Notes under the pieces: model-generated | Told to the model about the DNA's origin: nothing | Database searches by the model: none | What the model saw: the letters and a program-made list of their open reading frames with translations, nothing else | Shown here: positions 1 through 9,195 of the stretch, piece by piece | How the letters are laid out: every line of letters begins with the position of its first letter | Position numbering within the stretch: position 1 is the stretch's first letter | Program-made: the position numbers and the translations under genes | Origin: Collimonas humicola | Lineage (GTDB): Bacteria; Pseudomonadota; Gammaproteobacteria; Burkholderiales; Burkholderiaceae_D | Reading direction: 5' to 3' | Assembly: GCF_018304945.1 (NCBI RefSeq) | Contig: NZ_JAGQEE010000001.1 | Span: 1-64,000, forward strand | Length of the DNA stretch: 64,000 bases

Positions 1-1394
1 AGGTCAAGATCCGCGGCTTCCGCATTGAATTGGGCGAGATTGAAGCGCGGCTGGCCTTGCATCCGGCGATCCGCGAGGCAGTGGTGATTGCGCGCGAGGA
101 CAATCCTGGCGACAAGCGCCTGGCGGCTTATATCGTCGTCAATGAAGAGATCGACGCGGCAGCGCTGCGCGCCTACCTGAGCGCCGGCATGCCGGAGTAC
201 ATGGTGCCGGCAGCTTATGTTGCGCTGGCAGAGCTGCCGCTGACGGCCAATGGCAAGGTGGACCGCAAGAAGCTGCCGGCGCCGGAAGCGGATGCTTATG
301 CGGTTGGCGGCTACGCGGCGCCGGAGGGGGAAATCGAAGTTGTCCTGGCCGAGATCTGGTCGGAGCTGCTGCAGGTTGCCCGCATCGGCCGCCACGACAA
401 TTTCTTCTCGCTCGGCGGCCATTCGCTGTCGATACTGCAAGTGGTGACCCTGCTGAAGAAAAAGGGCGTGCGGATTTCAGCCAGCGATGTGTTTACCTAT
501 CCGACCGTAGCCGCGCTGGCTGCCCATATAGCGCAGCTGAATCCGCTGAAGACTGAGAATGCGGCGGTGCTGGTGCGCGCCGGCGGGCGCCAGCGTCCCT
601 TGTTCCTGATGCACGAGGGTTCCGGGCTGCTGATTTATGCGCACATGCTGGCGCAGCACGTTGATCCCGGCATCCCGGTCTACGGCTTGCCGCCGGTGCC
701 GCCGGAAGAGGCGCCGCTGCTGAGCGTGGAGAGCATGGCGACGCGCATGCTGGGGCTGATACGCGCGGTGCAGCCGAGCGGGCCGTATCGCCTTGCCGGC
801 TGGTCTTTTGGCGGCATGCTGGCCTATGAGACGGCGCAGCAGTTCCTCAAGGAAGGCGAGCAGGTGGAGTTTGTCGGCCTGTTCGATACGCATTGCACTC
901 TCGGCGACGACGATGAACGCGAAGAGAAGCTGGGCGACAAGCAGCTGATGCTGAAGCTGCTGGAAGCCGCCGCCGGCAATGATCCGCTGCTGCTGGCGGC
1001 GATGGACAAGCTGAAAGCGATCGCCGACGAGGTCGATATCCAGACCCTGCTGCAGACGGCAAGACGAGCCGGCCTGTTCCCGGCCGGCTTTTCCCTGCAA
1101 GGCCTGCTGCAGCTGATGGAAAACAGCCGCACCATCATCCGCGCCTACGGCGAATATAAAACACAGCCGATCGCCATTCCCGTGCACTATTACAGCGCCG
1201 TGGGCGATACCGTCAACGAACCGCTGCGCGGCTGGGGCGAGGTGCTGTCAGAGCTGCAGCTGCGGCTGTTCCCGGTGCCGGGAACGCATCAGACGATGAT
1301 GATTTCGCCGCATATCGAGGTCTTTGCCCAGGTGCTGAATATAGCGCTGCAACCGGCAAGGCTGGAAGGGAAGGTGGCGACTCTGCAGCTTTGA
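1..1394 (+). CDS. Non-ribosomal peptide synthetase, C-terminal part (A domain end, PCP, thioesterase)
   Basis: The gene runs in from before the window; the open frame is already in phase at base 3. The first ~90 residues are the small subdomain of an adenylation domain (A8-A10 region, ending in NGKVDRKKLPAPE). A peptidyl carrier protein follows with the LGGHSL phosphopantetheine site (Ser codon at 423-425). The rest is a type I thioesterase: nucleophile motif GWSFGG, an Asp in GLFDTH, and a His in PGTHQTMM form a complete triad. The A-PCP-TE order marks this as the terminal, product-releasing module, similar in layout to EntF-type synthetases. The substrate cannot be read because the A-domain specificity residues lie outside the window. 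It ends head-on against a truncated condensation-domain gene on the other strand. Confidence 0.93.
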   Translation, partial: VKIRGFRIELGEIEARLALHPAIREAVVIAREDNPGDKRLAAYIVVNEEIDAAALRAYLSAGMPEYMVPAAYVALAELPLTANGKVDRKKLPAPEADAYAVGGYAAPEGEIEVVLAEIWSELLQVARIGRHDNFFSLGGHSLSILQVVTLLKKKGVRISASDVFTYPTVAALAAHIAQLNPLKTENAAVLVRAGGRQRPLFLMHEGSGLLIYAHMLAQHVDPGIPVYGLPPVPPEEAPLLSVESMATRMLGLIRAVQPSGPYRLAGWSFGGMLAYETAQQFLKEGEQVEFVGLFDTHCTLGDDDEREEKLGDKQLMLKLLEAAAGNDPLLLAAMDKLKAIADEVDIQTLLQTARRAGLFPAGFSLQGLLQLMENSRTIIRAYGEYKTQPIAIPVHYYSAVGDTVNEPLRGWGEVLSELQLRLFPVPGTHQTMMISPHIEVFAQVLNIALQPARLEGKVATLQL

Positions 1395-1409
1395 GCGGGG
1401 TCATGCCGC

Positions 1410-1445
1410 GCGGCGGCTCAGGCAGAATTTGCCTGGGCTGCCGCG
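1410..1445. terminator. Hairpin between two convergent NRPS genes
   Basis: An interrupted inverted repeat (GCGGC..CAGGCA - loop GAATT - TGCCTG..GCCGC) lies in the 58-bp gap between the two convergent stop codons. It has no long T run, so it is only a possible bidirectional terminator. Confidence 0.4.
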
Positions 1446-1452
1446 GCGATCG

Positions 1453-2919
1453 TCAACCAGGGGTGTTTTCGGCGCTGCGCCGCGGCAGCGGCTCGCCGTC
1501 GAAATGCAGCACGGCGGCGTGTTCGTTGCGCGCGAGCTGTTCTTCTATCAGGCGCGCCAGATTGCTGTCCGCGGCTGCAGGTTCGGCATCGTTGCGGTTT
1601 GCCGGCAGATGCTTGCGCCCGGTCGCATCGGACAGCTCCAGCTGGCCGATCTTCTGCGCCGGGCTATGCGTCGCCGCCGCCAGGAAAGTGAGCAGCCGGC
1701 GCTGATGTTCGGCCAGCATCTGTGCGTCATGCAGCGCAGGATTGGCGTCGAACTCGATGTACAAGTCCTGGCCGGCGCCGCGTTCGTAGAGGGAGATCGC
1801 CAGGTCCTGGGCGCTGCCGCCGCACAGCTGGCGCAGCCTGGCCGGATGGCTGCCGAAATGCAGATCGCTGTGGCAAGACTCGACCTTGACCACGGTGCTG
1901 AACAGCTGCCGTTTCTCGGGCAGCATGTGCAAATCATTACGCAGCTGTTCGTACGGATAGGATTGGTGCCGCAGGATTTGCCGCATCTGCCGGCTGACGT
2001 CTCGCATCAATTCTTCGATGGACAGCTGCGCGCTCAGCGCCAGCCGCAGCGGCAGGATTTCAGGCGCCTGCACCGCCACGCCGATCACCATGTCCGCCAT
2101 GCCGGTAGCGCGATACAGGAAAGCGGTAGTGACCGCAATCAGCAGCTGCGGCATGGGAATCTCCAGCTTGCGCGCGATGCCGCGCAAGGCATGCACGCCG
2201 GCAGCCGGAAAACGGGCGCTCTGGCGCAGCAAGCCGGCGCCATCGGCCGAGGGCTGAGCCGCCAGGGTCAATGGCGGCGGCGCATCGCCGAAGCGTTGCA
2301 TCCAGTATTGGCGGTCGCTCGCGTAGCGCTCCGATCCGCGGTAGTCGTTTTCTTCTTGCAGCAGTTGCGCAATGGACGGCAAGGCAGCTGCAGCCGGCAG
2401 CGTCTGGTTCTTGACCAGCGCGCTATAGACATCGGCCAGACGGCGCGCCATCGTGCCGCCGTCCGAGCCGTCGAGCAAGATGCGATGGCTGCGGTGATAC
2501 CAGACATAGTGGTCGCGGGCGGTGCGCAGCAATGCCGACAGCCAGGGCCGGCCGCGCGTCAGATCGACGGCGCGGCTGAAATCAGCGCGCATCCAGGCTT
2601 GCGCAGCGGCTTTCGGATCACGCTCGCGGCTGAAGTCGAGATAGGGCAGCTCGCCGCTGAAGCCTGGCTCCACGATCTGGCGCGGTCCGTGTTCGGTATC
2701 GAGCAGCCGCAGGCGCGCCGGTTCGCTTTCATCCGCCACGGTCTGCATGGCTGCCAGGAACCGCGCAAGGTCGATCTCGCCGAAGATGTCGACGGCTTCG
2801 GCGAGGTTGAAGTTGTAGCCAGGCGCGGCGCATTTGATGTCAAGCCACACTGCCGCTTGAGCAGAGGTCAGCGCAGCTGCGGCGGCCGGGGGGGCGACGA
2901 TTTCCAAGCAGTTCTCCAT
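1453..2919 (-). pseudogene. Truncated NRPS condensation domain with altered active-site motif
   Basis: About 488 residues that begin like the N-terminal condensation domain of an EntF-type NRPS (LTSAQAAVWLD near the start) and run through the whole domain. The frame then enters the linker and first residues of an adenylation domain (LIEEQLARNEHAAVLHFDGE) and stops; no A-domain core follows. The HHxxxDG site reads HRILLDG, so the second, catalytic His is Arg. The chosen ATG (2919) places the usual C-domain start near the N-terminus; an in-frame ATG at 2967 is possible and neither has a strong ribosome binding site. It may be a decayed fragment of a larger NRPS or a stand-alone scaffold-like C protein. 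The frame is otherwise intact, so pseudogene is an inference. Confidence 0.7.
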
Positions 2920-3277
2920 GTCATGAATGAAACGGGAATGATCTGCGTGCCTGTGCGCTGACAGCATGACTCGGCGGTCTGCATTGGGGCATGCGTAAAA
3001 CAGATAGCTTTACGAGTTAAATTTATTGCATGCGATGGGTGGCGTGCGGGGCGTCTGCCGTTTCCAAGCGCAAAAGAATATAGCTGCTGGTTTTCCGTTT
3101 TGCTAGCTATAAAAAGTGACAGCTGGTTTAAAGCGGCAATCGGTGTTAGGCGGTTTTTGCGAAGGCGGGGAGAATTGCTTCCAGCTGATTGCGGGAGAGC
3201 CACGTTGTGTCGCGGTGCATGGGATGCGCCTGGCGCGCTTGCTGCATGTCGCTGGGCCAGGCACTGGAGCGGCACCG
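2920..3277. other. Intergenic, no gene recognised
   Basis: About 360 bases, more AT-rich than the flanking genes, upstream of the truncated C-domain gene and downstream of the thioesterase. No convincing gene, RNA or clear terminator seen. Confidence 0.5.
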
Positions 3278-3808
3278 CTATGGTAGCGCAAACACCAGGC
3301 AAGTGGTAGTGGCGTGCGCATAAATTTTTCCATCGATGTCGACGATATTGGCTTCCGCCACGCCGACCCTGCCGCCGACCTGTATCACCTTGCCGATGGC
3401 ACGCACCGGGCCGGTCTTGTCGGTCAGCGCGCGGATCAGGTTGACCTTCAGTTCCAGCGTGGTGTAGCCGCTTCCTTTCGGCAGGGTGGATTGCACCGCG
3501 CAGCCCAGCGCCGAATCCAGCAAGGTGCAAAAGTAGCCGCCATGCACGCTGCCGATCGGGTTGTAGTGCTGCATGCCCGGCGTGCCTTGGAACGTCACGC
3601 AGCCCGGCTCCGCTTCCAGCAGGGTGAAATCCAGCGTCTGCGCAATCGGCGGTATCGGCAGTTCGCCGGCCAGGATGCGTTGTAAAAACTCGACACCGCT
3701 GCATTGCTTCAGCTGCTCCAGCGAGGCGACGCCGGGCGCGGCCAGTTTGGCGCGCACGGCGCTTTCCTGCGCCAGCCATTGGGCCAGGGTTTCTTCACGG
3801 GTGGGCAT
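3278..3808 (-). CDS. PaaI/YbgC-like hotdog-fold acyl-CoA thioesterase
   Basis: A 176-residue hotdog thioesterase of the PaaI class. The central motif NPIGSVHGGYFCTLLDSALG matches the family pattern HGG(x)n D/E of the hydratase-like active site, and the conserved second half (LELKVNLIRAL, GKVIQVGGRVGVAEANI) fits the same fold. Such enzymes hydrolyse short or aryl acyl-CoA thioesters in the cytosol; the substrate here is not predictable. The ATG at 3808 is chosen because AGGAGA lies about 7 bases upstream. An upstream extension in the same frame exists but lacks family similarity. It stands alone, head-to-head with the lipase operon. Confidence 0.85.
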   Translation of the reverse strand: MPTREETLAQWLAQESAVRAKLAAPGVASLEQLKQCSGVEFLQRILAGELPIPPIAQTLDFTLLEAEPGCVTFQGTPGMQHYNPIGSVHGGYFCTLLDSALGCAVQSTLPKGSGYTTLELKVNLIRALTDKTGPVRAIGKVIQVGGRVGVAEANIVDIDGKIYAHATTTCLVFALP

Positions 3809-4004
3809 GTTCTCTCCTGTTGATCTGGTGATTTGACGGGCCGCGCCATTATGCCTTGCCGGCTCGAACGTTGCTGCCGACCGCTGCGGGCGGTCGTTTT
3901 GGAATGCTGCTCTGCACGATGGGTATTGATTGTAGACAGGTCTGTATATGTGTACCATTGAGATAACAAAAGAGCACGACCGTGCGTTTATTTAAGGAGA
4001 TGTG

Positions 4005-4982
4005 ATGATGAAATCGCTACGCCGAATCGCAGTTGCTTCTGTCTTTTGCTGTTGCCTGCCGTTGGGGCAGGCCCAGGCTTCCGTGTTCAGCCTGTTCGGG
4101 ACCTCAGCGTCCAGCGCCTACGCGCAAACCAAGTATCCGATCGTGCTGGTGCACGGGCTGGCCGGCACTTCCAAGTACTTCGGCGTCGTCGATTACTGGT
4201 GGCAGATTCCCAGCGACCTGCGCGCCAACGGCGCCACAGTGTATGTCGCCGATGTCGCCGCCTTCAACAGCGACGAACAGCGCGGCGAGGAATTGCTGAA
4301 GCAGATCAGCAGCGTGCTGGCTGCTACCGGCGCCAGCAAGGTCAACCTGATTTCGCATAGCCAGGGCGGCACCACTTCACGCTACGCTGCCGCGGTCAAG
4401 CCGCAATGGATCGCCTCGGTCACCACCATCGCCACGCCGCATGCAGGAACTCCGGTAGCCGATACGGTCAACATGACGCCCCAGGCCCTGAAAAACCTGC
4501 TGGCTGACGGCACCTCGGTGCTCGGGCAATTGCTCAGCCTGTTTGTCGGCAATCCGCAGCCGCAAGATCCGCTGGCTGCCTTGAGCGGCCTGACCACGGC
4601 CGGTGCGGCGAACTTCAACCGTCTTTATCCCAGCGCCGGCGTGCCCGCCAACTGCGGCGTGAATGGCGCCGCGTCCGAGGTCCGCAGCGGCAATACCCAG
4701 CTGCTGTATTCCTGGACCGGCAACCAGGCCGGCACCAATGTCCTCGATGTCACCGACCCGATCATGGTGCTCGGCAGCGTGATCATCAAGACTGCCGGCG
4801 GCGGCGCCAACGATGGGCTGGTGCCGGTATGCAGCGCGCGCTTCGGCCGTGAGCTGGGCGTATACGGTTGGAACCACCTGGACGAGGTCAACCAGCTGTT
4901 CGGCCTGCGCGGCCTGTTCAGCGCCGATCCTGTGGTGACCATCCGCACCCAGGCCAATCGTCTCAAGACCGCCGGTCTGTAA
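4005..4982 (+). CDS. lip: Secreted triacylglycerol lipase (Burkholderia/Pseudomonas family I)
   Basis: A 325-residue lipase with a signal peptide ending near AQAS or AYAQ, then mature sequence starting TKYPIVLVHGLAG (oxyanion-hole motif). The nucleophile motif is SHSQGG; the first Gly of the usual GxSxG is Ser. The triad is completed by Asp in NDGLVPVC and His in NHLDEVN. Two Cys (PANCGVNG, VPVCSAR) match the single disulphide of subfamily I.2 lipases. These enzymes fold in the periplasm with a dedicated foldase and leave by type II secretion. The foldase gene follows 8 bases downstream. AAGGAG sits 5 bases before this ATG; ATG 4008 and GTG 4002 are alternatives. Confidence 0.93.
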   Translation: MMKSLRRIAVASVFCCCLPLGQAQASVFSLFGTSASSAYAQTKYPIVLVHGLAGTSKYFGVVDYWWQIPSDLRANGATVYVADVAAFNSDEQRGEELLKQISSVLAATGASKVNLISHSQGGTTSRYAAAVKPQWIASVTTIATPHAGTPVADTVNMTPQALKNLLADGTSVLGQLLSLFVGNPQPQDPLAALSGLTTAGAANFNRLYPSAGVPANCGVNGAASEVRSGNTQLLYSWTGNQAGTNVLDVTDPIMVLGSVIIKTAGGGANDGLVPVCSARFGRELGVYGWNHLDEVNQLFGLRGLFSADPVVTIRTQANRLKTAGL

Positions 4983-4990
4983 GGGCCGCG

Positions 4991-5947
4991 ATGCAGACCA
5001 GACACCGCTTTGGCCTGGGGCTGACGGTTGCCGTGCTTGGTTTGCTTGCCGCAGCGCTGTTCTGGTTCCGTTCCGCGGAACCGGCAGCGCCAGCCGCCGG
5101 CACGCCAGCCGTTATGCAAACAAGCGCGGCAGGTCGCATCGGCCCCGGCCGGGTGAGCGACGCCGCCGGCATCGGTGCGCCGGCCGCCAGAGACACCAGT
5201 CCGCCGCCCGGCCTGGCTGTGGGCGCTGACCAGCATCTGCTGGTCAGCCGCGCCTTGCGCGATGTGTTCGATTATTACCTGCTGGGCGGCTTGCCCGGTT
5301 CCCGCGGCGAACACATGGCGCAGCTGCTGGCTTACCTGAAGAGCAACCTGCCGGCGCCGGCCTACGCCGACGGCGAACGGCTGGCGCGCGCCTATGTCGC
5401 GTACCTGGCGGCGCATGACGCGCTGCTGGAGCGGCAAACTCCGCCGGCGCTGACGGCGGACAGCAAGATGGCGCCGCTGGATGTGGAACGCGTTGCAAGC
5501 TGGCTGGCGCAGTTGTCGCGCTTGCGTCAGGACATGCTGGGCATGGAGGTGGCGAGGATCTGGTTTGGCGAGGAGGAAGCGGAATCGCAACGCATGCTGG
5601 CGGCTTTGCGCAGCGGCGTCAAGAGTGGCTTAAGTGCGGCCGATCCTGTGCAAAAGAGTTTTGACGATCTGCGCCAGTTGCGGCAACAGGGCGCCAGCCA
5701 GCAGGCGCAGCGCGACATGATGGCGCAGCAGTTCGGTCCGGCGGCGGCGCAGCGCTTTGACCAGCTTGGCCGGGAAGAGCAAGCCTGGCAGGAGCGCTAC
5801 GCCCGATACCGCCAGGCCGCCGACCTGATCGGCCAGCAGAGCGGCAGCGCCGAAGAAGACCGCAACCGGCAGATCGAGGCTTTGCGCAACCAGACCTTTA
5901 GCGATCCCGCCGAACGCATGCGAGCGCAGGGGCTGGACCGCCGCTGA
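4991..5947 (+). CDS. lifO: Lipase foldase (steric chaperone)
   Basis: A 318-residue lipase-specific foldase. It has an N-terminal membrane anchor (GLTVAVLGLLAAALFWF), an Ala/Pro-rich linker, then the family signature RDVFDYYL (consensus RxxFDY(F/C)L) near residue 90. The remainder is a long, Gln/Arg/Glu-rich helical region, as in the extended foldase that embraces the lipase. It acts in the periplasm, anchored in the inner membrane, to fold the upstream lipase. The ATG 8 bases after the lipase stop is used; the preceding in-frame extension overlaps the lipase and has no family match. Confidence 0.92.
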   Translation: MQTRHRFGLGLTVAVLGLLAAALFWFRSAEPAAPAAGTPAVMQTSAAGRIGPGRVSDAAGIGAPAARDTSPPPGLAVGADQHLLVSRALRDVFDYYLLGGLPGSRGEHMAQLLAYLKSNLPAPAYADGERLARAYVAYLAAHDALLERQTPPALTADSKMAPLDVERVASWLAQLSRLRQDMLGMEVARIWFGEEEAESQRMLAALRSGVKSGLSAADPVQKSFDDLRQLRQQGASQQAQRDMMAQQFGPAAAQRFDQLGREEQAWQERYARYRQAADLIGQQSGSAEEDRNRQIEALRNQTFSDPAERMRAQGLDRR

Positions 5948-5970
5948 GCCAGGAGAAAATCCCTTTAGGC

Positions 5971-5998
5971 CGTCATTCCCGCGTTCGCGGGAATGACG
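5971..5998. repeat. Palindromic intergenic repeat (CGTCATTCCCGCG type)
   Basis: Perfect 28-base inverted repeat: CGTCATTCCCGCG, TT at the centre, then its complement. It lies between the convergent foldase and RND permease genes and could stop transcription from both sides. Related copies are at 46875-46945. Confidence 0.8.
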
Positions 5999-6051
5999 GG
6001 GTCGCCTAGACGGGGTCGCCAAGACCGGGGCATGGCCGAGGATGTGAGAAT

Positions 6052-9000
6052 TCAACTGAAGGGCATTTGTACGTCGGGCAGCGCTGCCGTCTCCGCTTCC
6101 TTGGCATGGCCGCCCTTGAAATAGCGCAGCGCCCGTTTGCCCCAGCTGTCCAGGTAGCTATAGGCTACCGGCACCACCACCAGGGTCAGCAGGGTCGAGG
6201 TGATGATGCCGCCGATCACCGCGCGTCCCATCGGCGCCTGGGTTTCGCCGCCGTCGCCCAGGCCCAGCGCCATCGGCAGCATGCCGAACAGCATCGCCAG
6301 CGTGGTCATCAGGATAGGGCGCAGGCGCACCTGGCCGGCCGCCAGGATGGCCTCGTATTGCGAGCGGCCGCCGCGCTGTTCGCGGTTGCTGAAATCGACC
6401 AGCAGGATCGCATTCTTGGTGACCAGCCCCATCAGCATGATGAAACCGATGATGGAAAAGATGTTCAGGGTGCTGCCGGTGATCAGCAAGGCCAGGAACA
6501 CGCCGATCAGGGAAAACGGCAGCGAGGCCATGATGGCGATCGGCTGCAGGAAGCTGCCGAACTGCGAAGCCAGGATCAGGTAGATGAAGATCACGGCGAT
6601 GCCCAGCGCCGCCAGCGCCGAGCCGAAGGCTTCCTGCATGTCCTTGGTGCGGCCGCCGACATCGAAACGATAGCCGGGCGGCAGTTCGATCTGCTTGATC
6701 ACAGCCTGCACCTCGGTGCCGACGTCGCCCGAAGGACGGCCTTCGACGTTGGCGTAGATGCCGATGCGGCGCTGCAGGTCCTGGCGCTTGATCACGCGCG
6801 GGCTGGAGGTGTGGACGAATTCGACCACCTGCCGCAGCGGCACCATGATCGGCTTGCCGTCGCTGTCGAGGTTGCTGCTGGCGACCGACAGGTCGCCGAG
6901 GTCGGCGATCTTCTGCCGGCCGGATTTCGGCAGCTGCACATTGACTTCATAGTTTTGCCCGTCCGCCGCCAGCCAATGGCCGTTGGCGTCGCCGGAGACG
7001 AACGGCCGCAGGGCGGCGCCGATCTGCTGCACGCTCAGGCCGAGGTCGCTGGCCAGGGTGTTGTTGACCTTGATGGTGACCGCCGGGTTGGCCGCGGTCA
7101 GGCTGTTTTCGAGGTCGGTGATGCCCTTGATCTTGCCGATCTTCAGCATCACCTGGTCGGCGATGGCGCTCAGCTTGTCGGTCTCGGGGCCGAGGATCGC
7201 CACATAGATAGGCTTGTCCCAGCCGACCGACAGCTCAATCCCGGGAATCGATTTCAGGCGTTCGCGGATATTCTTTTCCACTTCCTTCTGCGCGATGCGA
7301 TGGCTGGTGTTGCGGTTGGTCAAAGTCAGGTTCATGTCGGCTGCATTGCGGCCGTCGTCGGTGCCGACGGTGGTGCTGATGGTCTCGATCTGCGGCATCT
7401 GGCGCAGCGCGTCTTCGACCTGGCGCATCTTGCTGTCGGTGTACGCCAGGCTGGAGCCGACCGGGGTCTTGAGCTTGAGGGCGATGAAGCCCTGGTCGGT
7501 ATCCGGAATGAATTCGGTGCCGACCAGCGGCGCCAGGAACAGGCTGCCGACGAACAGCGCCAGCGCCAGTGTGAGCGTGGTCTTGCGCCATGCCAGGGCG
7601 CGCTGCAGGATGCGGCCGTAGACGCCGTGGATGCGCTCTATCAAGTGCTCGATGCCGGCCATCAGGCGCGCCAGCCAGGGCAGGCGCCGGAAGCGGTTTT
7701 CCGGCGGATCGGGCCAGATCGAGGACAGCATCGGGTCCAGCGTAAAGCTGACGAACAAGGACACCAGCACCGCCACCGTGACGGTGACGCCGAACTGCAG
7801 GAAGAAGCGGCCGATGATGCCCTTCATGAAGGCCACCGGCACAAATACGGCAACGATTGCAAAGGTGGTGGCCATCACCGCCAGGCCGATTTCCTGGGTG
7901 CCGTCGCGCGCCGCGGCGACGTGGCTCTTGCCCATGTCCAGGTGGCGCACGATGTTTTCGCGCACCACGATGGCGTCGTCGATCAGCAAGCCGATGCACA
8001 GCGACAGCGCCATCAGGGTCATGAAGTTCAGGGTAAAGCCGAAGGCGTGCAGGGCGATGAAGCTGGCGATCACGGAAATCGGCAGGGTCAGGCCGGTAAT
8101 GATGGTGCTGCGCCAGGAGTGCAGGAACAGGAACACGATCAGGATCGTCAGCACCGCGCCTTCGAGGATGGTTTCCTTGACCCGGTCGAGCGAGCTTTTG
8201 ACGTTGTCCGAGTTGGCATGGACGATCTTGATCTCGACATCCTTCGGCAGCTGCGTCTTTAGGACTTCCACTTCGTTGCGCACGCCGTCGCCTACCGCGA
8301 CGATGTTGGCGTCCTGGATCTTGGTGATGTCCAGGTTGATGGCGCGCTGGCCGTTGAAGCGCGAGATCGAGGTTTCTTCGCGCTCGCCGTCGACGATCTG
8401 CGCCACCTGGTCCAGGTAGACCGGGGTGCCGGCGCGGCGGGCGACGATGATCTGGCCGAAGGCGCGCGGATCTTTCATCTTGCCCTCCAGCCGCACCAGC
8501 TGCTCGGAGGCGCCGCGGGTGATGAGGCCGGCCGGCATGTCCTGGTTGGTGCTCTGGATCGCATTCAAGACTTCGTCGACGCCGACTTTCTGCGCTGCCA
8601 TCTGCTCCGGCTTGAGATTGACCAGCACCTGGCGGCTGACGTTGCCGCCGACATCGATCTTGGCGACGCCGGCCACCGCTTGCAGGCGTTTGACGATGAT
8701 CTGTTCGGTCAGGGTCGAGAGGTCGCGCAGGCTCCGCGTGCTGGAGGTCACGCTGAGCGAAGCCAGCGGCTGGGTATTGAGGGTGTCGCCGCGGACGATG
8801 AAAGGATCCTTGGCCTCTTTCGGCATGCCGGGGCGGATCTGGGCGATCTTGTCGCGCACTTCCTGCACCGCGCGGTCCATGTTGACGCTCAGCTCGAAGG
8901 TCACCCAGGTCGAGTTGCGGCCTTCATACGAACTGGAGAGGATGGACTTGATGCCGCTGACTGAATTGATGGTGTCTTCGATCGGCTTGGTGATGTCGTT

Positions 9001-9180
9001 CTCGACCGCTTCCGGCGATGCGCCCGGATAGCGCATCTCGATCAGCAGGCCGGGCGTCTGTATGTCCGGCATCTGTTCCAGCCCCAGTTCCTGGTAGGAG
9101 AACAGGCCGAGCACCAGCAAGGCCACCATCACCATGGTGGCGAACACCGGGTGGTTGATACTGATTTTGGTTATCCACAT
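6052..9180 (-). CDS. RND-family (HAE1) multidrug efflux permease
   Basis: A 1042-residue resistance-nodulation-division permease of the AcrB/MexB class. It starts MWITKISINHPVFATMV (first transmembrane helix), has the porter-domain repeat in each half, and carries the proton-relay motif LIDDAIVV in TM4. The second half ends with the repeated membrane block (GLVTKNAILLVDF). It exports drugs or other amphipathic compounds using the proton gradient in a tripartite pump. The adaptor gene lies 15 bases upstream in the same operon; no outer-membrane factor gene is adjacent, so a TolC/OprM-like partner must come from elsewhere. Substrate unknown. Confidence 0.95.
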   Translation of the reverse strand: MWITKISINHPVFATMVMVALLVLGLFSYQELGLEQMPDIQTPGLLIEMRYPGASPEAVENDITKPIEDTINSVSGIKSILSSSYEGRNSTWVTFELSVNMDRAVQEVRDKIAQIRPGMPKEAKDPFIVRGDTLNTQPLASLSVTSSTRSLRDLSTLTEQIIVKRLQAVAGVAKIDVGGNVSRQVLVNLKPEQMAAQKVGVDEVLNAIQSTNQDMPAGLITRGASEQLVRLEGKMKDPRAFGQIIVARRAGTPVYLDQVAQIVDGEREETSISRFNGQRAINLDITKIQDANIVAVGDGVRNEVEVLKTQLPKDVEIKIVHANSDNVKSSLDRVKETILEGAVLTILIVFLFLHSWRSTIITGLTLPISVIASFIALHAFGFTLNFMTLMALSLCIGLLIDDAIVVRENIVRHLDMGKSHVAAARDGTQEIGLAVMATTFAIVAVFVPVAFMKGIIGRFFLQFGVTVTVAVLVSLFVSFTLDPMLSSIWPDPPENRFRRLPWLARLMAGIEHLIERIHGVYGRILQRALAWRKTTLTLALALFVGSLFLAPLVGTEFIPDTDQGFIALKLKTPVGSSLAYTDSKMRQVEDALRQMPQIETISTTVGTDDGRNAADMNLTLTNRNTSHRIAQKEVEKNIRERLKSIPGIELSVGWDKPIYVAILGPETDKLSAIADQVMLKIGKIKGITDLENSLTAANPAVTIKVNNTLASDLGLSVQQIGAALRPFVSGDANGHWLAADGQNYEVNVQLPKSGRQKIADLGDLSVASSNLDSDGKPIMVPLRQVVEFVHTSSPRVIKRQDLQRRIGIYANVEGRPSGDVGTEVQAVIKQIELPPGYRFDVGGRTKDMQEAFGSALAALGIAVIFIYLILASQFGSFLQPIAIMASLPFSLIGVFLALLITGSTLNIFSIIGFIMLMGLVTKNAILLVDFSNREQRGGRSQYEAILAAGQVRLRPILMTTLAMLFGMLPMALGLGDGGETQAPMGRAVIGGIITSTLLTLVVVPVAYSYLDSWGKRALRYFKGGHAKEAETAALPDVQMPFS

Positions 9181-9195
9181 GACGCGTCGTGTCCC

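Noticed and set aside
1429-2961. Long open frame on the + strand opposite the truncated C domain
   Set aside because: Mirror of the real gene caused by high GC; no family motifs and no start context.
6067-8262. 731-codon frame on the + strand opposite the RND permease
   Set aside because: Arg/Gln/His-rich shadow of the permease codons; no protein features.
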